A stretch of 64,000 nucleotides of DNA from Candidatus Opimibacter skivensis (lineage in GTDB: Bacteria > Bacteroidota > Bacteroidia > Chitinophagales > Saprospiraceae). The notes below the pieces were generated by a model. The model searched no databases, was not told the origin of the DNA, and saw only the letters and a list, made by a program, of their open reading frames with translations. Location: the NCBI GenBank assembly GCA_016722045.1, contig JADKGY010000029.1, forward strand, positions 682,001 through 746,000. The letters are read 5' to 3'. The translations under genes and the position numbers were made by a program. Shown one piece after another: positions 38,921-49,034 of this stretch. Numbering within the stretch: the stretch's first letter is position 1; each line of letters opens with the position of its first letter.

Positions 38921-41320
38921 TTACGCCCAGAACTTAGTCCTGAATCTGTAAATTCCAAACCCAATAGCGAATGCGCCCAGGTAACCTAACCATCCGATTT
39001 TCGATAACGGAGGTTCATAGTAAAGGTCAATGACATGTTTTCCGGGTTCGACATAAAGCCCTGTAAATCCAATATCGGCCTGAACCAAATCCGACCGGAC
39101 ATCATCTACTTTCACCTTCCACCCGATGTCATAAGGTATAGAGAAAAACACCACAGAGGGTTTCTCTACCTCTATGCTCCCAATAATCCTGTTTTGATTA
39201 AAATAAGTCATCTTCATGGCTTTATCCTGCATCATCCGCATATGATTCAGTGCATCATTAGTTGAGCCCTCGAGTGAAGAGAAAGGAATCTTATTTAATT
39301 TAATATGCCCGTCCATTACCCTATCTTCCAATACCACACCCCGGTAAATGGCTCCTGCTTTTCACCATTCGGCAAATTTTTGAAATCATCATAATCAATG
39401 TATTGATCAAATGGAATTCCAAAAGGAAGAAAATATTTATTTTGATAAATATGTACATCCCCTGCTTTAGAGACTTCTGAATATATTGAAGGATTGACAC
39501 TTGACTGCGAATTATCTTTTGACAATAAATATTTTATTGAGAAAAGAGGATGCAGGTACGGATTATTTGACAAGCCCAGTAACCAACGTGTATTTCTTTC
39601 CTGGCTCCCATCGATTATACCCATTTCATCCAGAAAATTGACATAATTTTTATGGTTATGCGACTGATACATTTTTGTTCCAAAAAAATCCTGAACCATA
39701 CCGTCATTGTATCCTGATTTCACCGAGCCAAAACTTTATCCACCCTGTAAAACAAACCTTGATCAATCTTCTTGATATAGTCCACCGCTTCCATGGAATT
39801 ATCAAATTGATATTTTTTATTTCGAATATCCGCTTTATGCAATGAGACTCTTTCATTAAATGCCGGCCACGAAAAATCCCTGGCTTCCAGGATCACTGTT
39901 ACCAAAAGTAATGGCAGAATAATCTTGGCGAATTTATCACTGGAGAGCATTGAGATAAAAATAGAATACAATACTAAAAATAAGGAAGCCCTTATTTGCA
40001 CTGACTGAGAGATCGTTACTTTAGGTTCATGATAAGGATACCATATAAGGACCACCATCAGGAGTAATGAAATAACCAAAACAATGAGGTTTGGTTTTTT
40101 GCCTTTCATGATTTCCTGAAAACCTAATAAGCCTACTAAAAGGAAACTAAAAGGAATGAAAAGAGACAACGCTCCTTTATAATAATCACCGGCAAATCCA
40201 TAAAATGCAAATCTGAACCACGGAAATATGATGATGAATAACCAGAGTCCAAGAAAAGCACCATACAATAATTTTCGCTTTCGATCCGCTAGCGCAAAAA
40301 ATTGAAATACGAGGAGGATGGTAATCAGGCCAATATAAAATAATGGAGCTTCGAGATAATTCTTCCAGCCATTAAAAGTATTCGCTGTTCCTAATGCATC
40401 ATTCGAAATCAATCTGAAAAATGCCGTCAGATAATGTTCAGGTGATGCAATACGAAAAGGAAACACTGCAGATAAATTTTCGCTATACGAAACCTTACCT
40501 GACACCCCTTGGGCTGTAGGCAAAACGATGCCAATTGCCTCCGATAAAAGGCAGCGCTACCAGGAATGCAAATATTCCACAAATGAATATTCGCTTATAA
40601 TTCATCCACAATTCCTTCAATGAAAATTGATAAATATCCATGATACGGATGAAAGAATAAACCGCCATAAATAAAATAAGGAAGTATGCCCGCACATCAA
40701 GCATCATGACAAAAGGAACTATAAACAACCACCAATTCTTTTTCGCAATAATAATTCAAGGCCCAAAAAGAAAGTGTATACCAGAAAATGACAATCGAAT
40801 GACCATACCAGCTACTACCCACAACAAGGTATCCTCCAAAGGAATATAGCAATGCACCAACAATACAGACAGGTAATGAAAATGATGCTACGCGGAGAAA
40901 TCTGTAAAACACAAGTCCGGTCAGAAATAAAACTGAAGCCTGAACCCATGCAATACTATAGGCTATCGTAGCCGCATCCATCGGAATAAATACCCAATGA
41001 AATGGATTGAGCAAAACGCCGGGATAACAATTGTCTCCTACCCCGATATAAAAAGACCATCCGGGTATTCCGGTCTCACGGCAATACCTGGCACTTTGAA
41101 CAAGGTTAGGAAAAAACATAGATAAAGTATCTGACCCTACGTCATCGAAAATAAAAAGCTCAGACCCAAATAAAAATCTTCCGAAAAGGATAAATGTCAG
41201 CATTAAAGAGAGCCCACAAAAAAGCCAAAAAGTTTGCTTCTCTCCTATAGGCCACGATGGCATTGAAACCTGTACACGAGGCTTACCTGTCTTCCGGATG
41301 TTTTTCTTTTCGATGGCCAA
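38921..41320 (-). CDS. YfhO-family membrane protein, four frameshifts
   Basis: About 800 residues, in five overlapping frame segments. The first (from TTG 41320) has TM helices and the conserved DDVGSDTLSMFFPN and LYSFGGYLV; the C-terminal part ends in a TM helix near YLGAFAIGFGIYRF. Joins lie near 40741 (A-run), 40510-40555, 39730 (T-run; gives KVFGSVKSGYND) and 39340 (gives PFTRGVVLED). At least three are repaired by adding one base. YfhO proteins are polytopic and thought to transfer sugars to lipid or teichoic-acid-type carriers. It starts 2 bases after the GT39 gene. Confidence 0.8.
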
Positions 41321-41322
41321 TT

Positions 41323-43290
41323 TTATTCCTCGGATTGTTTCTTATTAAGAATCTTTTCATCAAAATACCATAATTCAACGCCCAGGTCATCTATCGGACC
41401 ACCATGATATGGTTTAAAATTTTGATATATATAAGTGATCACATCTTCGCGCCAATGATATATTTTATGCTTGTCCCACATGACCCATCCCCGTTGTGCA
41501 AATGTGATATCCTGTTTGAATTGCTCCAGCGTATATTCCTTTCTACCAGGCACTTTGTGATAAAGATTGCCGGCGAGTTGGACAGGATCGAGGTAATATG
41601 TTTTTACATTTTGTGCAAACAATGCATCTCCGCGCCTGTACTTATCTTTCAACGTCTTATATACTATCGAATACGAAGGTGCCCACGGATGTTTTACATA
41701 AACCCGTTTATAATCTTCCTTGAAACTTAAAAAGGATACAATCAGGATAAAAAAGAGCCACAATGAAGCCGTCTTTGAAGATACAAGTCTGCCACTTTGA
41801 TACCATACGAATAACAATATCCCCACCACGAACGGCACAATATGCGCGATATACCTATAGTCCAGACCTTCACTCGCGATGAGATAAACCATAAAGAGCA
41901 ATGAAATACCGATCAGTAGGTAACTAATGACCAAAATGGATTTTATTGACCTAGACACTCTCGCCCGCAATAGACCCATTCCTCCGATCATCGTCATCAT
42001 CGTACTGTTGACCGGCAATCCATTATCCAGAATATATCTATAATAATCTCCATAAACACTATGTTTCGTCAACATAGCACTGGCGACTTGTCTGAACATC
42101 CGCAATGAATGCAACTCAAGGCCAAATGAAAGAAACGCCAGAATAATGCCTACGCCAATAGCCACTAACAAAAAATACTTCAACTCCTTCGTCTTCAGAT
42201 ACCAAACAAGGATTGAAATAAAAATGAAAAACACAGGCAAAATGATCATTGACAATTTTTGCAAATGAGCTAGAAGCAATAACATCACAACCGACAAAGC
42301 GATATATAGAATTTTATTGTTCAGAAACCTGATCCTATGACCCCGAAAAAAGACTTCTTTATTTTTTATAGTGATCGTCCGGTAAAGAATATATACACCA
42401 AGCAAAAATATCGGGATCAGCAAGGCATACATCCGCATATATCTGAATAAGATCAAAAACCGGTCATTCATTAAACATACAATAGGGATCATGACAGCGA
42501 TAAGTCCTTTCCCGTACCACCTGCTATACACATAATAACAGATAAGGACAAAGATCAACCCGAAAACAGCTGAAGGGAGCCTGCCTGTAAATTCTGAAAC
42601 ACCAAACAAATCAAATACCCATGAAATCAAAAGAGAATGGATCCACACCCTTTCATATCCATCCTGGAGATACGCCATTCCATGCTGTTGTATACCGATG
42701 GCCGCATTGATGACCGAATTCTCATCCTCCCATATATCATAAAATCCAAGCCTATAAAAAATCAATACTCCACAAATCAAAAAAACAACAATAGATATGA
42801 TCCGCAAATATATATCCTGGAAAAGAGATTTGATTGGAAATACAAAATCCGTATTGACGGGCTCGGATACAACTTTGTATTTGAGAATAAAATACCAGAC
42901 TATGCCCAATGGAATAGCCATGGTACCTGACAAAAAGAGCCAGAAACCGTTTGCAGATATCCAACTATATGTCAAAGCAATTGTCACAAGGACTTGTACA
43001 AGTATTAATCCTAATGCCGGGTAGATGATTTTATCTACATTTTGCTGAAACAACCTTGTCGAACAAATAAAAGCAAGTACACCACTGATAATGGAAAAGG
43101 TAATCACATATTCCTGGTCTGGAGGAGGGCTGAAAAGAAGTACATGATTGAATACATAAAACAATGCTGCTCCTAGGAAACCGTATAAAATTGATTTACT
43201 CCATTGTATTAGCGATTTGTAACCTGCACCGGTGACCGGATTTCGTCGGTTTGTGGGAGATTTAATTTTATCCTTGCTATGTTTAGCCAC
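41323..43290 (-). CDS. GT39-type membrane glycosyltransferase
   Basis: 655 residues from GTG 43290. About 12 TM helices. The first loop after the fourth helix holds DIWEDENSVINAAIGIQQHG, with the acidic pair of GT39/ArnT-like enzymes. LPSAVFGLIFVL and FRYMRMYALLIP are typical later segments. It uses a polyprenyl-phosphate sugar donor on the periplasmic side to modify lipid or protein. It is intact, in contrast to its neighbour, and forms an operon with the YfhO gene. Confidence 0.85.
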   Translation of the reverse strand: MAKHSKDKIKSPTNRRNPVTGAGYKSLIQWSKSILYGFLGAALFYVFNHVLLFSPPPDQEYVITFSIISGVLAFICSTRLFQQNVDKIIYPALGLILVQVLVTIALTYSWISANGFWLFLSGTMAIPLGIVWYFILKYKVVSEPVNTDFVFPIKSLFQDIYLRIISIVVFLICGVLIFYRLGFYDIWEDENSVINAAIGIQQHGMAYLQDGYERVWIHSLLISWVFDLFGVSEFTGRLPSAVFGLIFVLICYYVYSRWYGKGLIAVMIPIVCLMNDRFLILFRYMRMYALLIPIFLLGVYILYRTITIKNKEVFFRGHRIRFLNNKILYIALSVVMLLLLAHLQKLSMIILPVFFIFISILVWYLKTKELKYFLLVAIGVGIILAFLSFGLELHSLRMFRQVASAMLTKHSVYGDYYRYILDNGLPVNSTMMTMIGGMGLLRARVSRSIKSILVISYLLIGISLLFMVYLIASEGLDYRYIAHIVPFVVGILLFVWYQSGRLVSSKTASLWLFFILIVSFLSFKEDYKRVYVKHPWAPSYSIVYKTLKDKYRRGDALFAQNVKTYYLDPVQLAGNLYHKVPGRKEYTLEQFKQDITFAQRGWVMWDKHKIYHWREDVITYIYQNFKPYHGGPIDDLGVELWYFDEKILNKKQSEE

Positions 43291-43406
43291 GAGGATGAAT
43301 GATTAGGTACTAAAAGTGCGGCAAGTTATTTTTTTTTCACTCCCTGACCAAACACTGGATAGACAAGCATAAATCATTAACAGATCAGGTTTATTTGTCT
43401 CATCAA

Positions 43407-44507
43407 TTACTTTTTCTTTTCCATGGCCTTTCTATACATTTCTTCATGGGCATCCATAGCTACAGTCACCTCATACGTAGAGTTGACATATTCATAGCCT
43501 TTGTCACCCATTTCTTTCCATAGATCATCTTTCAGCAGTATTTGCAGGCTTTGATGAAAATCTTCGTTCTTCACATGAATTCCAAATTTTGAAGCAAAAT
43601 CATCCGGATTGACATGACTCAGAATGGCACATCGATGGCCAGCCGCTTCAACAAAACTATTAGGTAATCCTTCACGCACAGCTGTATTCATCAGAATCCA
43701 TGCTTCCGATAATAAATTTCGATGCGTATCACCCTTGAATTGATCTACAAAACCGACAAATTGAATATTCGGATATTGGCTGTAGGTTTTTTTCAATTGC
43801 GTTTCATACTCCGGGACCCTTGCCTTTCCGGCTATTTTGAAAGTAACCTCCGGAAAATCCTTTGCTAGCTCAAGCATTAATTCCAATCGCTTTCGTGGGT
43901 CAATTCTGCCCATGTACAAAACACTTGGCTTATCTGATTTAGTGACATGTGCAGGAACTTCAGTGGGTGTCGCCAGAAATTCAATATCTGAACTGTAGTG
44001 ATAAATTCGCTTCGCTTTCTCTTTCAAAAAATGAGCAGGAACGTACAGTGCATCAGCTTTTCTCACAGACCGACGAACGAGAAAACTATATTCGTAAAAA
44101 TAATTTTGGATCACCTGGATCCTGCTTTTACTTGGATAAGAAAATTCCATGAGCCAATCTTTCCATTCTCTAGGGTCACGAGCAGTGACAACATGCGTTG
44201 CGTTGGGAACATGTTTCATCGCAAGCCATGTGCCGAGTGATGGTTCGCATGAGTGATAAATATCTGCCTGAATCTTCTCGTAAATTTTGCCTGAAGAAAA
44301 TAATTGAGAAGGTTTAAAGCTGAGCACTTTTATTCCGTCAAGAATTTCCTCCTCTTTTTGATCTTCTCTGCGTGGAACCACAGCATATACATCATATCCT
44401 CTCTTCACCAATTCCCTTCCGATGATGCGTGTAGCTTTTCCAAAACCTCCATATTTACCCCATGCGAAGATTTCGACACAGATAAGACAGATGCGCTTGG
44501 GTTTCAT
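43407..44507 (-). CDS. GT4 glycosyltransferase
   Basis: 366 residues, GT-B fold. N-terminus RICLICVEIFAWGKYGGFGKA is the acceptor-site glycine-rich start. VLYMGRIDPRKRLELMLELA and FVGFVDQFKGD mark the nucleotide-sugar domain. The acidic region MNTAVREGLPNSFVEAAG includes the E-x7-E type motif. Intact. Separated by 116 bases from the GT39 gene on the same strand. Confidence 0.88.
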   Translation of the reverse strand: MKPKRICLICVEIFAWGKYGGFGKATRIIGRELVKRGYDVYAVVPRREDQKEEEILDGIKVLSFKPSQLFSSGKIYEKIQADIYHSCEPSLGTWLAMKHVPNATHVVTARDPREWKDWLMEFSYPSKSRIQVIQNYFYEYSFLVRRSVRKADALYVPAHFLKEKAKRIYHYSSDIEFLATPTEVPAHVTKSDKPSVLYMGRIDPRKRLELMLELAKDFPEVTFKIAGKARVPEYETQLKKTYSQYPNIQFVGFVDQFKGDTHRNLLSEAWILMNTAVREGLPNSFVEAAGHRCAILSHVNPDDFASKFGIHVKNEDFHQSLQILLKDDLWKEMGDKGYEYVNSTYEVTVAMDAHEEMYRKAMEKKK

Positions 44508-44635
44508 ACGATTAGATTATATATTGAATTGGGGGTGAAGATGGGGAATGATTGGTAAATGGTGAATGGGTCAGGTAATAATTACTCTGGTCTTTGGACT
44601 ATGGTCTTTTGAAAGAGATTTTGTATTTTCAAAGA

Positions 44636-45445
44636 ATGAAACGTTTCCTGCCACTAGTATTCATTTCCTGCTCTTTTATCTTGTCTTCCCAGAACCTGAT
44701 TCTCAATCCCAGCTTCGAACAAAATGGCGAGCGTTACTGCGAGGACTGGTATGCAGGTTGGCTTCCTATGGAAAATTACTGTGATACATTTCAAAATTTT
44801 GGTGTCAGGATGATTCATTCTGACCCACCCGATTCAATAAGAGGAAGCTGGAGCGTAGAATTATATGGAAACTGGCCGTCTGGAAGTTATATAGGTACTT
44901 ACATACCGGCAAAAGCTGGAACGAATGTGTACGAACTGAAATTCTGGATGAATTCATCGCATTTCGGCGGAGGTGGGGGCATCAACCTGAAGGGTAATCA
45001 AAGTGCCGAAACCAAATGGATAGAAGATTGGGGACAACCATGGACACAGTATACATTACTGGATACGATCACGACAGTTCCGGGTGACTCTATTTATGTT
45101 ATACTTAGTGCTGGCGTTGGAGATTTTTGCATTTGTGATGTACAATTTGACCAGGTCGAATTTGCTGTGGTAGATTCCATTACTACTGCCACAAATGATC
45201 CTTCCGTTGAATATTCTTTTACTATATCACCTAATCCTGTGATCAATGATCTTCATGTAAACACCTCAGATGTGAATCACTTCGAATTCACTTTGTATGA
45301 TATGGCAGGTAAAATAATTTTCCATCAAACCTCTAATATTGAAAAGCTTGTTATTGACTGTTCCGGACTTGCGCCTGGAATATATTTTTATGAAATAAGT
45401 GTTGACGGGAGAAAAGAAAGAGTTGGGAAGATCATGAAAATCTAA
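44636..45445 (+). CDS. Secreted protein with T9SS sorting domain
   Basis: 269 residues from ATG 44636 (MKRFLPLVFISCSFILSS is a signal peptide; a start 42 bases upstream lacks one). Residues ~20-165 form a beta-rich domain with NLILNPSFEQNG, as in carbohydrate-binding or galactose-binding-like modules. The C-terminus from FTISPNPVINDLHV is a type IX secretion sorting domain. Function unknown; possibly glycan binding. Confidence 0.8.
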   Translation: MKRFLPLVFISCSFILSSQNLILNPSFEQNGERYCEDWYAGWLPMENYCDTFQNFGVRMIHSDPPDSIRGSWSVELYGNWPSGSYIGTYIPAKAGTNVYELKFWMNSSHFGGGGGINLKGNQSAETKWIEDWGQPWTQYTLLDTITTVPGDSIYVILSAGVGDFCICDVQFDQVEFAVVDSITTATNDPSVEYSFTISPNPVINDLHVNTSDVNHFEFTLYDMAGKIIFHQTSNIEKLVIDCSGLAPGIYFYEISVDGRKERVGKIMKI

Positions 45446-46690
45446 AGTCGCGGAGATTCTAGAAATTGTAAATCCAAAATTTAAAATCAAATTCCCCTTC
45501 AGGGGAACAGAATGCACAGCATTCAAGGGGTCAAAGTGGAGCTGGGGGCTCCTAAACCTTTTGCCCTATAATGCTGTATTTCAACTAGTTATCAATTTAT
45601 AAATTCAGCATTTCCACACAAAAATGACACTCATACCCGTTTCGGCTCTAATTACAAGATAATGAGGGCTTGAAAATCTCTAACCATACACAATTCCAAA
45701 TCACCAACAACTCTCGCCTCATCCTCCTTTCTTATTATGTTGTATTCTGGACCTAAGTTGATAACTACATTGTTTTTCTATGTCAAATGGATTTCACGAT
45801 CATTGAGATCCTTTTCAAAGATAATGTCAAATCGGAATTCTCAGCAAAACAGACCGGGGGGTAGGAAAAAAACACCTGCCGTTTATTCTCTGCGCAGGGT
45901 ATTATTTTGTAAGAGCAGGTATTTAAACAAAAAGAAAACCCTAGTTCTTCCTATCACTTTCTATCTCCAAATACATGCAAACTTGCAAACTTTGCAAAGT
46001 CAGCAAAGGCTGCTATGTATAACAACGCTCATGGCCCATGTAACCGTAGAGATTAACAAAGGTGACTAAACGCGGAAATACATAAAAACGTCACACAACT
46101 AGTATTACGAATCAAAAGCGTCACATTAAAAGTATGACACTCTTTTTTTGCGTTAAATTTGTTATTATTACTACTACCACTACCACCAGTATAAGGCTAT
46201 ATAAGACATATTCGGACCCTATTTTTTCCTTCATTGGCCAGCAATTACCTCGTAATCCCATATGAAAACGTCAGTTTTCGTTAAGCATGTATAAGGAAAT
46301 TCATCAAGCAGGGTTGAAAAAGAAGCTAAATCCGTCCAATTGGTTATATCCCATCTTCCAGGATAGTGAATAATCAGGGAAATTTAATCGAAATGGGTGC
46401 TCAGGACATAAAACCGTCAAGCTTGGGATCTAATAATGGCATTTACATTATGAATGATCCTGTGGGGATTCCGTGACCCCTATTAGACGGGTTCGTTCTG
46501 CTACTTAAACAACTACCGCTACCAATACTTTTACAGGTCCCTCATTGTTCTTTTCAAACTAATTGGGAGGGTGAGAAAACGTAGGTGACCATGCTGGCTA
46601 AAAATATTGTGACCCAAAAAAATATCCAATCCCAGTAGTGGTAGCCGAAGACGTTGCCAGTCATTTGATATTAACAAGGCAGGATAATTT
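45446..46690. other. 1.2-kb AT-rich region without a convincing gene
   Basis: It separates the polysaccharide locus from the Hsp70 island. A 110-codon frame (45737-46069) has no recognisable domain. A short open segment beginning MYKEIHQAGLKKK (46286-46372) looks like a decayed coding remnant, but its origin is not clear. A trinucleotide tract (ACTACCACTACCACCAGT, about 46171-46190) resembles one at 56246-56260. Probably a junction left by insertions. Confidence 0.5.
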
Positions 46691-47206
46691 TTACTCTCTT
46701 TGGAAATTCAAATCTGTTCTTATTAAATCAAACTTTGGCAACTCAGCAATATCTAAGTATTGGTTGGATATTTTATCAAGAAAGGATTCGGTTATAATGT
46801 CTTCTTCTAAAAATTGCTCAATATCAGGAAACACAGCCAAAATAGTCTCATCACTCACTTTAAGCCTATGTCGAATATTTTTAAAGAATTTGATTTCTGA
46901 ATATTCGATCTTGTCGTCAGCTTTGATGGTCTGTATAGCAAAATCAATCAAAGTCATTTCTTCTTCCTCTGAAAGAGTGGATTGACTTAATAGACTAAAA
47001 TAGTAGGAGATAAATTCTTTCCCACTAGTGTTGATTTCTTCCACCAGAGAATTGACTTCTTCATGAAAATTTAAGTCCTTAAATATTGGAGAATTTTGAC
47101 ACATTCTCTCGATGAGAGCAATTTCTCTTTTGTCAATATGCCCATCAGATGCCATACAGCAAAAAGCTGATTTAAGCAATAATTTGTCAAAACTAATTGT
47201 GTCCAT
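46691..47206 (-). CDS. TerB-like protein
   Basis: 171 residues, last gene of the six-gene operon, 50 bases after the kinase-AAA gene. It shows two TerB-type acidic helical repeats: ASDGHIDKREIALIERM (~20-36) and KADDKIEYSEIKFFKNI (~94-110), each with the D-G/D-x-I-x-x-x-E metal-binding pattern. No signal peptide, so cytoplasmic. TerB proteins bind metal and associate with membrane-linked stress and defence complexes. No other ter genes are present. Its role is probably as a regulator or scaffold for the Hsp70 module. Confidence 0.8.
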   Translation of the reverse strand: MDTISFDKLLLKSAFCCMASDGHIDKREIALIERMCQNSPIFKDLNFHEEVNSLVEEINTSGKEFISYYFSLLSQSTLSEEEEMTLIDFAIQTIKADDKIEYSEIKFFKNIRHRLKVSDETILAVFPDIEQFLEEDIITESFLDKISNQYLDIAELPKFDLIRTDLNFQRE

Positions 47207-47256
47207 ATTATTTATTATTAAGGTTTGAAACCAATACGGCGTCGATTATTATTCTA

Positions 47257-49026
47257 TTAAACATTTTCTCCAGCTATTTTTGCTCTGATTTTTTCGTATT
47301 TGCGTAACTCGTGAAGTGGGATGGAAGGTTTATTTGATTTAATTATATACTCTAACATTGTCATGGAAATTCTTTTCCTTTCTTTCAAAGCCAAACGCGA
47401 TGCTTCATTAACCAAATATTCAATATCAGCAGAAACATAGTTTTCTGTCAATTCTGAAAGAAAATTAAAATCAATTCCAAAATCTAAAGGACGATTTATT
47501 AAATATAATTCAAATAAAGCTTTTCTTAATTCAGCATCAGGAGGACCTATATAAAACTTTTTTTCCAATCTTCCAGCACCCAGCATAGCAGGATCAATCA
47601 TGTCTGGATAATTTGTGGCCCCAATTATAAAAATTCCCTTTTCACCCGTTCTGTCCATTTGTGCCAACATTTCATTTACTGCACTTTTTGACATTTCGTG
47701 GGCATCACTGTCACGGCTCGGAAGTAACTCGTTTATTTCATCGATGAAAATGATTGTCGGGGCATTTTTTTCTGCTTCTTCAAACATCTTTGCGATATTC
47801 TCTTGTGTAGCATTTACATAACGGCTCTTCAAACCTGAACTTGTGAAAAACATGTAATTAAAGCCAACTTCTTCAGCAAAATGTTTGGCAAAAAATGTTT
47901 TTCCGCATCTTGGAGGACCATAAAAAAGGATTCCATTGGGTAGAGTTACACCGTATTTAGCATATTCTTCAGGGTTAGGTAAAGCATCAATTATTTCAGG
48001 TTGCATTTGCTCTTTCAATTCTATCATTCCTGCAATTGCATCAAATCCTTTTTTCTTGCCTTTTTGTATTTTAATTATTTTCTTCTCCTTATCATCAGAT
48101 ATTACTTTTTGAACGGTATCAACATCCTCAATTTGAATTTCCCCATTTAATGCTTGTGTAAATTCGTTAGCGGATTGAAAACGGTTCTCAGGGTCTTGTT
48201 GCAATGCACGCTTTAAAACTTTTAAAACAGATTCATCAAAGTCAATTATGTCGCTGGAATCTTTTGGAATGTCAAGTGGCTTTCTCCTTTCTTCAATTAT
48301 TATATCTTCGACTTTTGTCCTGTCAGCTATAAATTTGGAAATGTCTTTGAACCATGGTGGCTTTCCGAAAAGTAAATGATACATTACAGCACCGACAGAA
48401 AACAAATCAGATTGCGGAGAATAGAAATTATTGAAACACTCAGAAGCCACATAATTCAAATTCAAACCTTCTTTATTGTAAACCTTTGAAGATTTGTGAA
48501 ATGAACGAGCATACCCAAAATCAATAATTCTTGCTTGCGGAATATCATCTGACAAGTCAAGCATAATGTTTTGAGGCGTAATTTCATTATGTATAATCGG
48601 CTCAGGCAATCCATGCAAATAATTAAGTCCGTTCAATACCCCCGATAAAATTTGTTTCAAATCGTAAAGAGATGACAATTGCTCTCTACTGATTCTTTCT
48701 GCTAAAGTTTCACCTGTAATGAAATTAAGAACTAAGAAGCCAAATTTCTTACCTTCAAAAATCAATTCTCCACTGTCTTTGAAAGAAACAATATTGGGAT
48801 GCTTAATTATTTTCAAAAACTCGATTTCAAGTAAATTATTTTCACTATTAAATGCAGAACGGTGATGTTTGGCATAATAGAACAGTTTAAGGAAATAAAG
48901 TTTACCATCCTTTCCTTTTACTCTATATGTTTCTGCATTGCTACCGTGCTTTATAAACAACATAACAGTATACTCCTCATCAACTGAAAAGTTCTTAGGT
49001 AGTATGCCTTTCTTATGAATATCCAT
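47257..49026 (-). CDS. Ser/Thr kinase-like domain fused to AAA+ ATPase
   Basis: 589 residues. The N-terminal kinase fold (~15-295) has a glycine-loop-like segment HGSNAETYRV, the ATP lysine in YFLKLFYY (Lys47), an alpha-C glutamate (~67-69) and DFG intact (RIIDFGYAR, 169-171). The catalytic loop reads HNEITPQN instead of HRDxKxxN, so the catalytic Asp is replaced by Glu: pseudokinase or atypical kinase. The AAA+ module (~325-589) is complete: Walker A GPPRCGKT (370-377), Walker B IIFIDE (425-430), sensor Asn in GATNYPD and arginine finger AGRLEKK. Eight bases follow the Hsp70 stop. Confidence 0.88.
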   Translation of the reverse strand: MDIHKKGILPKNFSVDEEYTVMLFIKHGSNAETYRVKGKDGKLYFLKLFYYAKHHRSAFNSENNLLEIEFLKIIKHPNIVSFKDSGELIFEGKKFGFLVLNFITGETLAERISREQLSSLYDLKQILSGVLNGLNYLHGLPEPIIHNEITPQNIMLDLSDDIPQARIIDFGYARSFHKSSKVYNKEGLNLNYVASECFNNFYSPQSDLFSVGAVMYHLLFGKPPWFKDISKFIADRTKVEDIIIEERRKPLDIPKDSSDIIDFDESVLKVLKRALQQDPENRFQSANEFTQALNGEIQIEDVDTVQKVISDDKEKKIIKIQKGKKKGFDAIAGMIELKEQMQPEIIDALPNPEEYAKYGVTLPNGILFYGPPRCGKTFFAKHFAEEVGFNYMFFTSSGLKSRYVNATQENIAKMFEEAEKNAPTIIFIDEINELLPSRDSDAHEMSKSAVNEMLAQMDRTGEKGIFIIGATNYPDMIDPAMLGAGRLEKKFYIGPPDAELRKALFELYLINRPLDFGIDFNFLSELTENYVSADIEYLVNEASRLALKERKRISMTMLEYIIKSNKPSIPLHELRKYEKIRAKIAGENV

Positions 49027-49034
49027 TTAATTTA

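Noticed and set aside
45737..46069. 110-codon frame in the junction region
   Set aside because: No start context, no domain, irregular composition; likely chance.
46691..47206. Tellurite-resistance operon
   Set aside because: Only a TerB-like protein is present, with no TerC, TerD or TerA.
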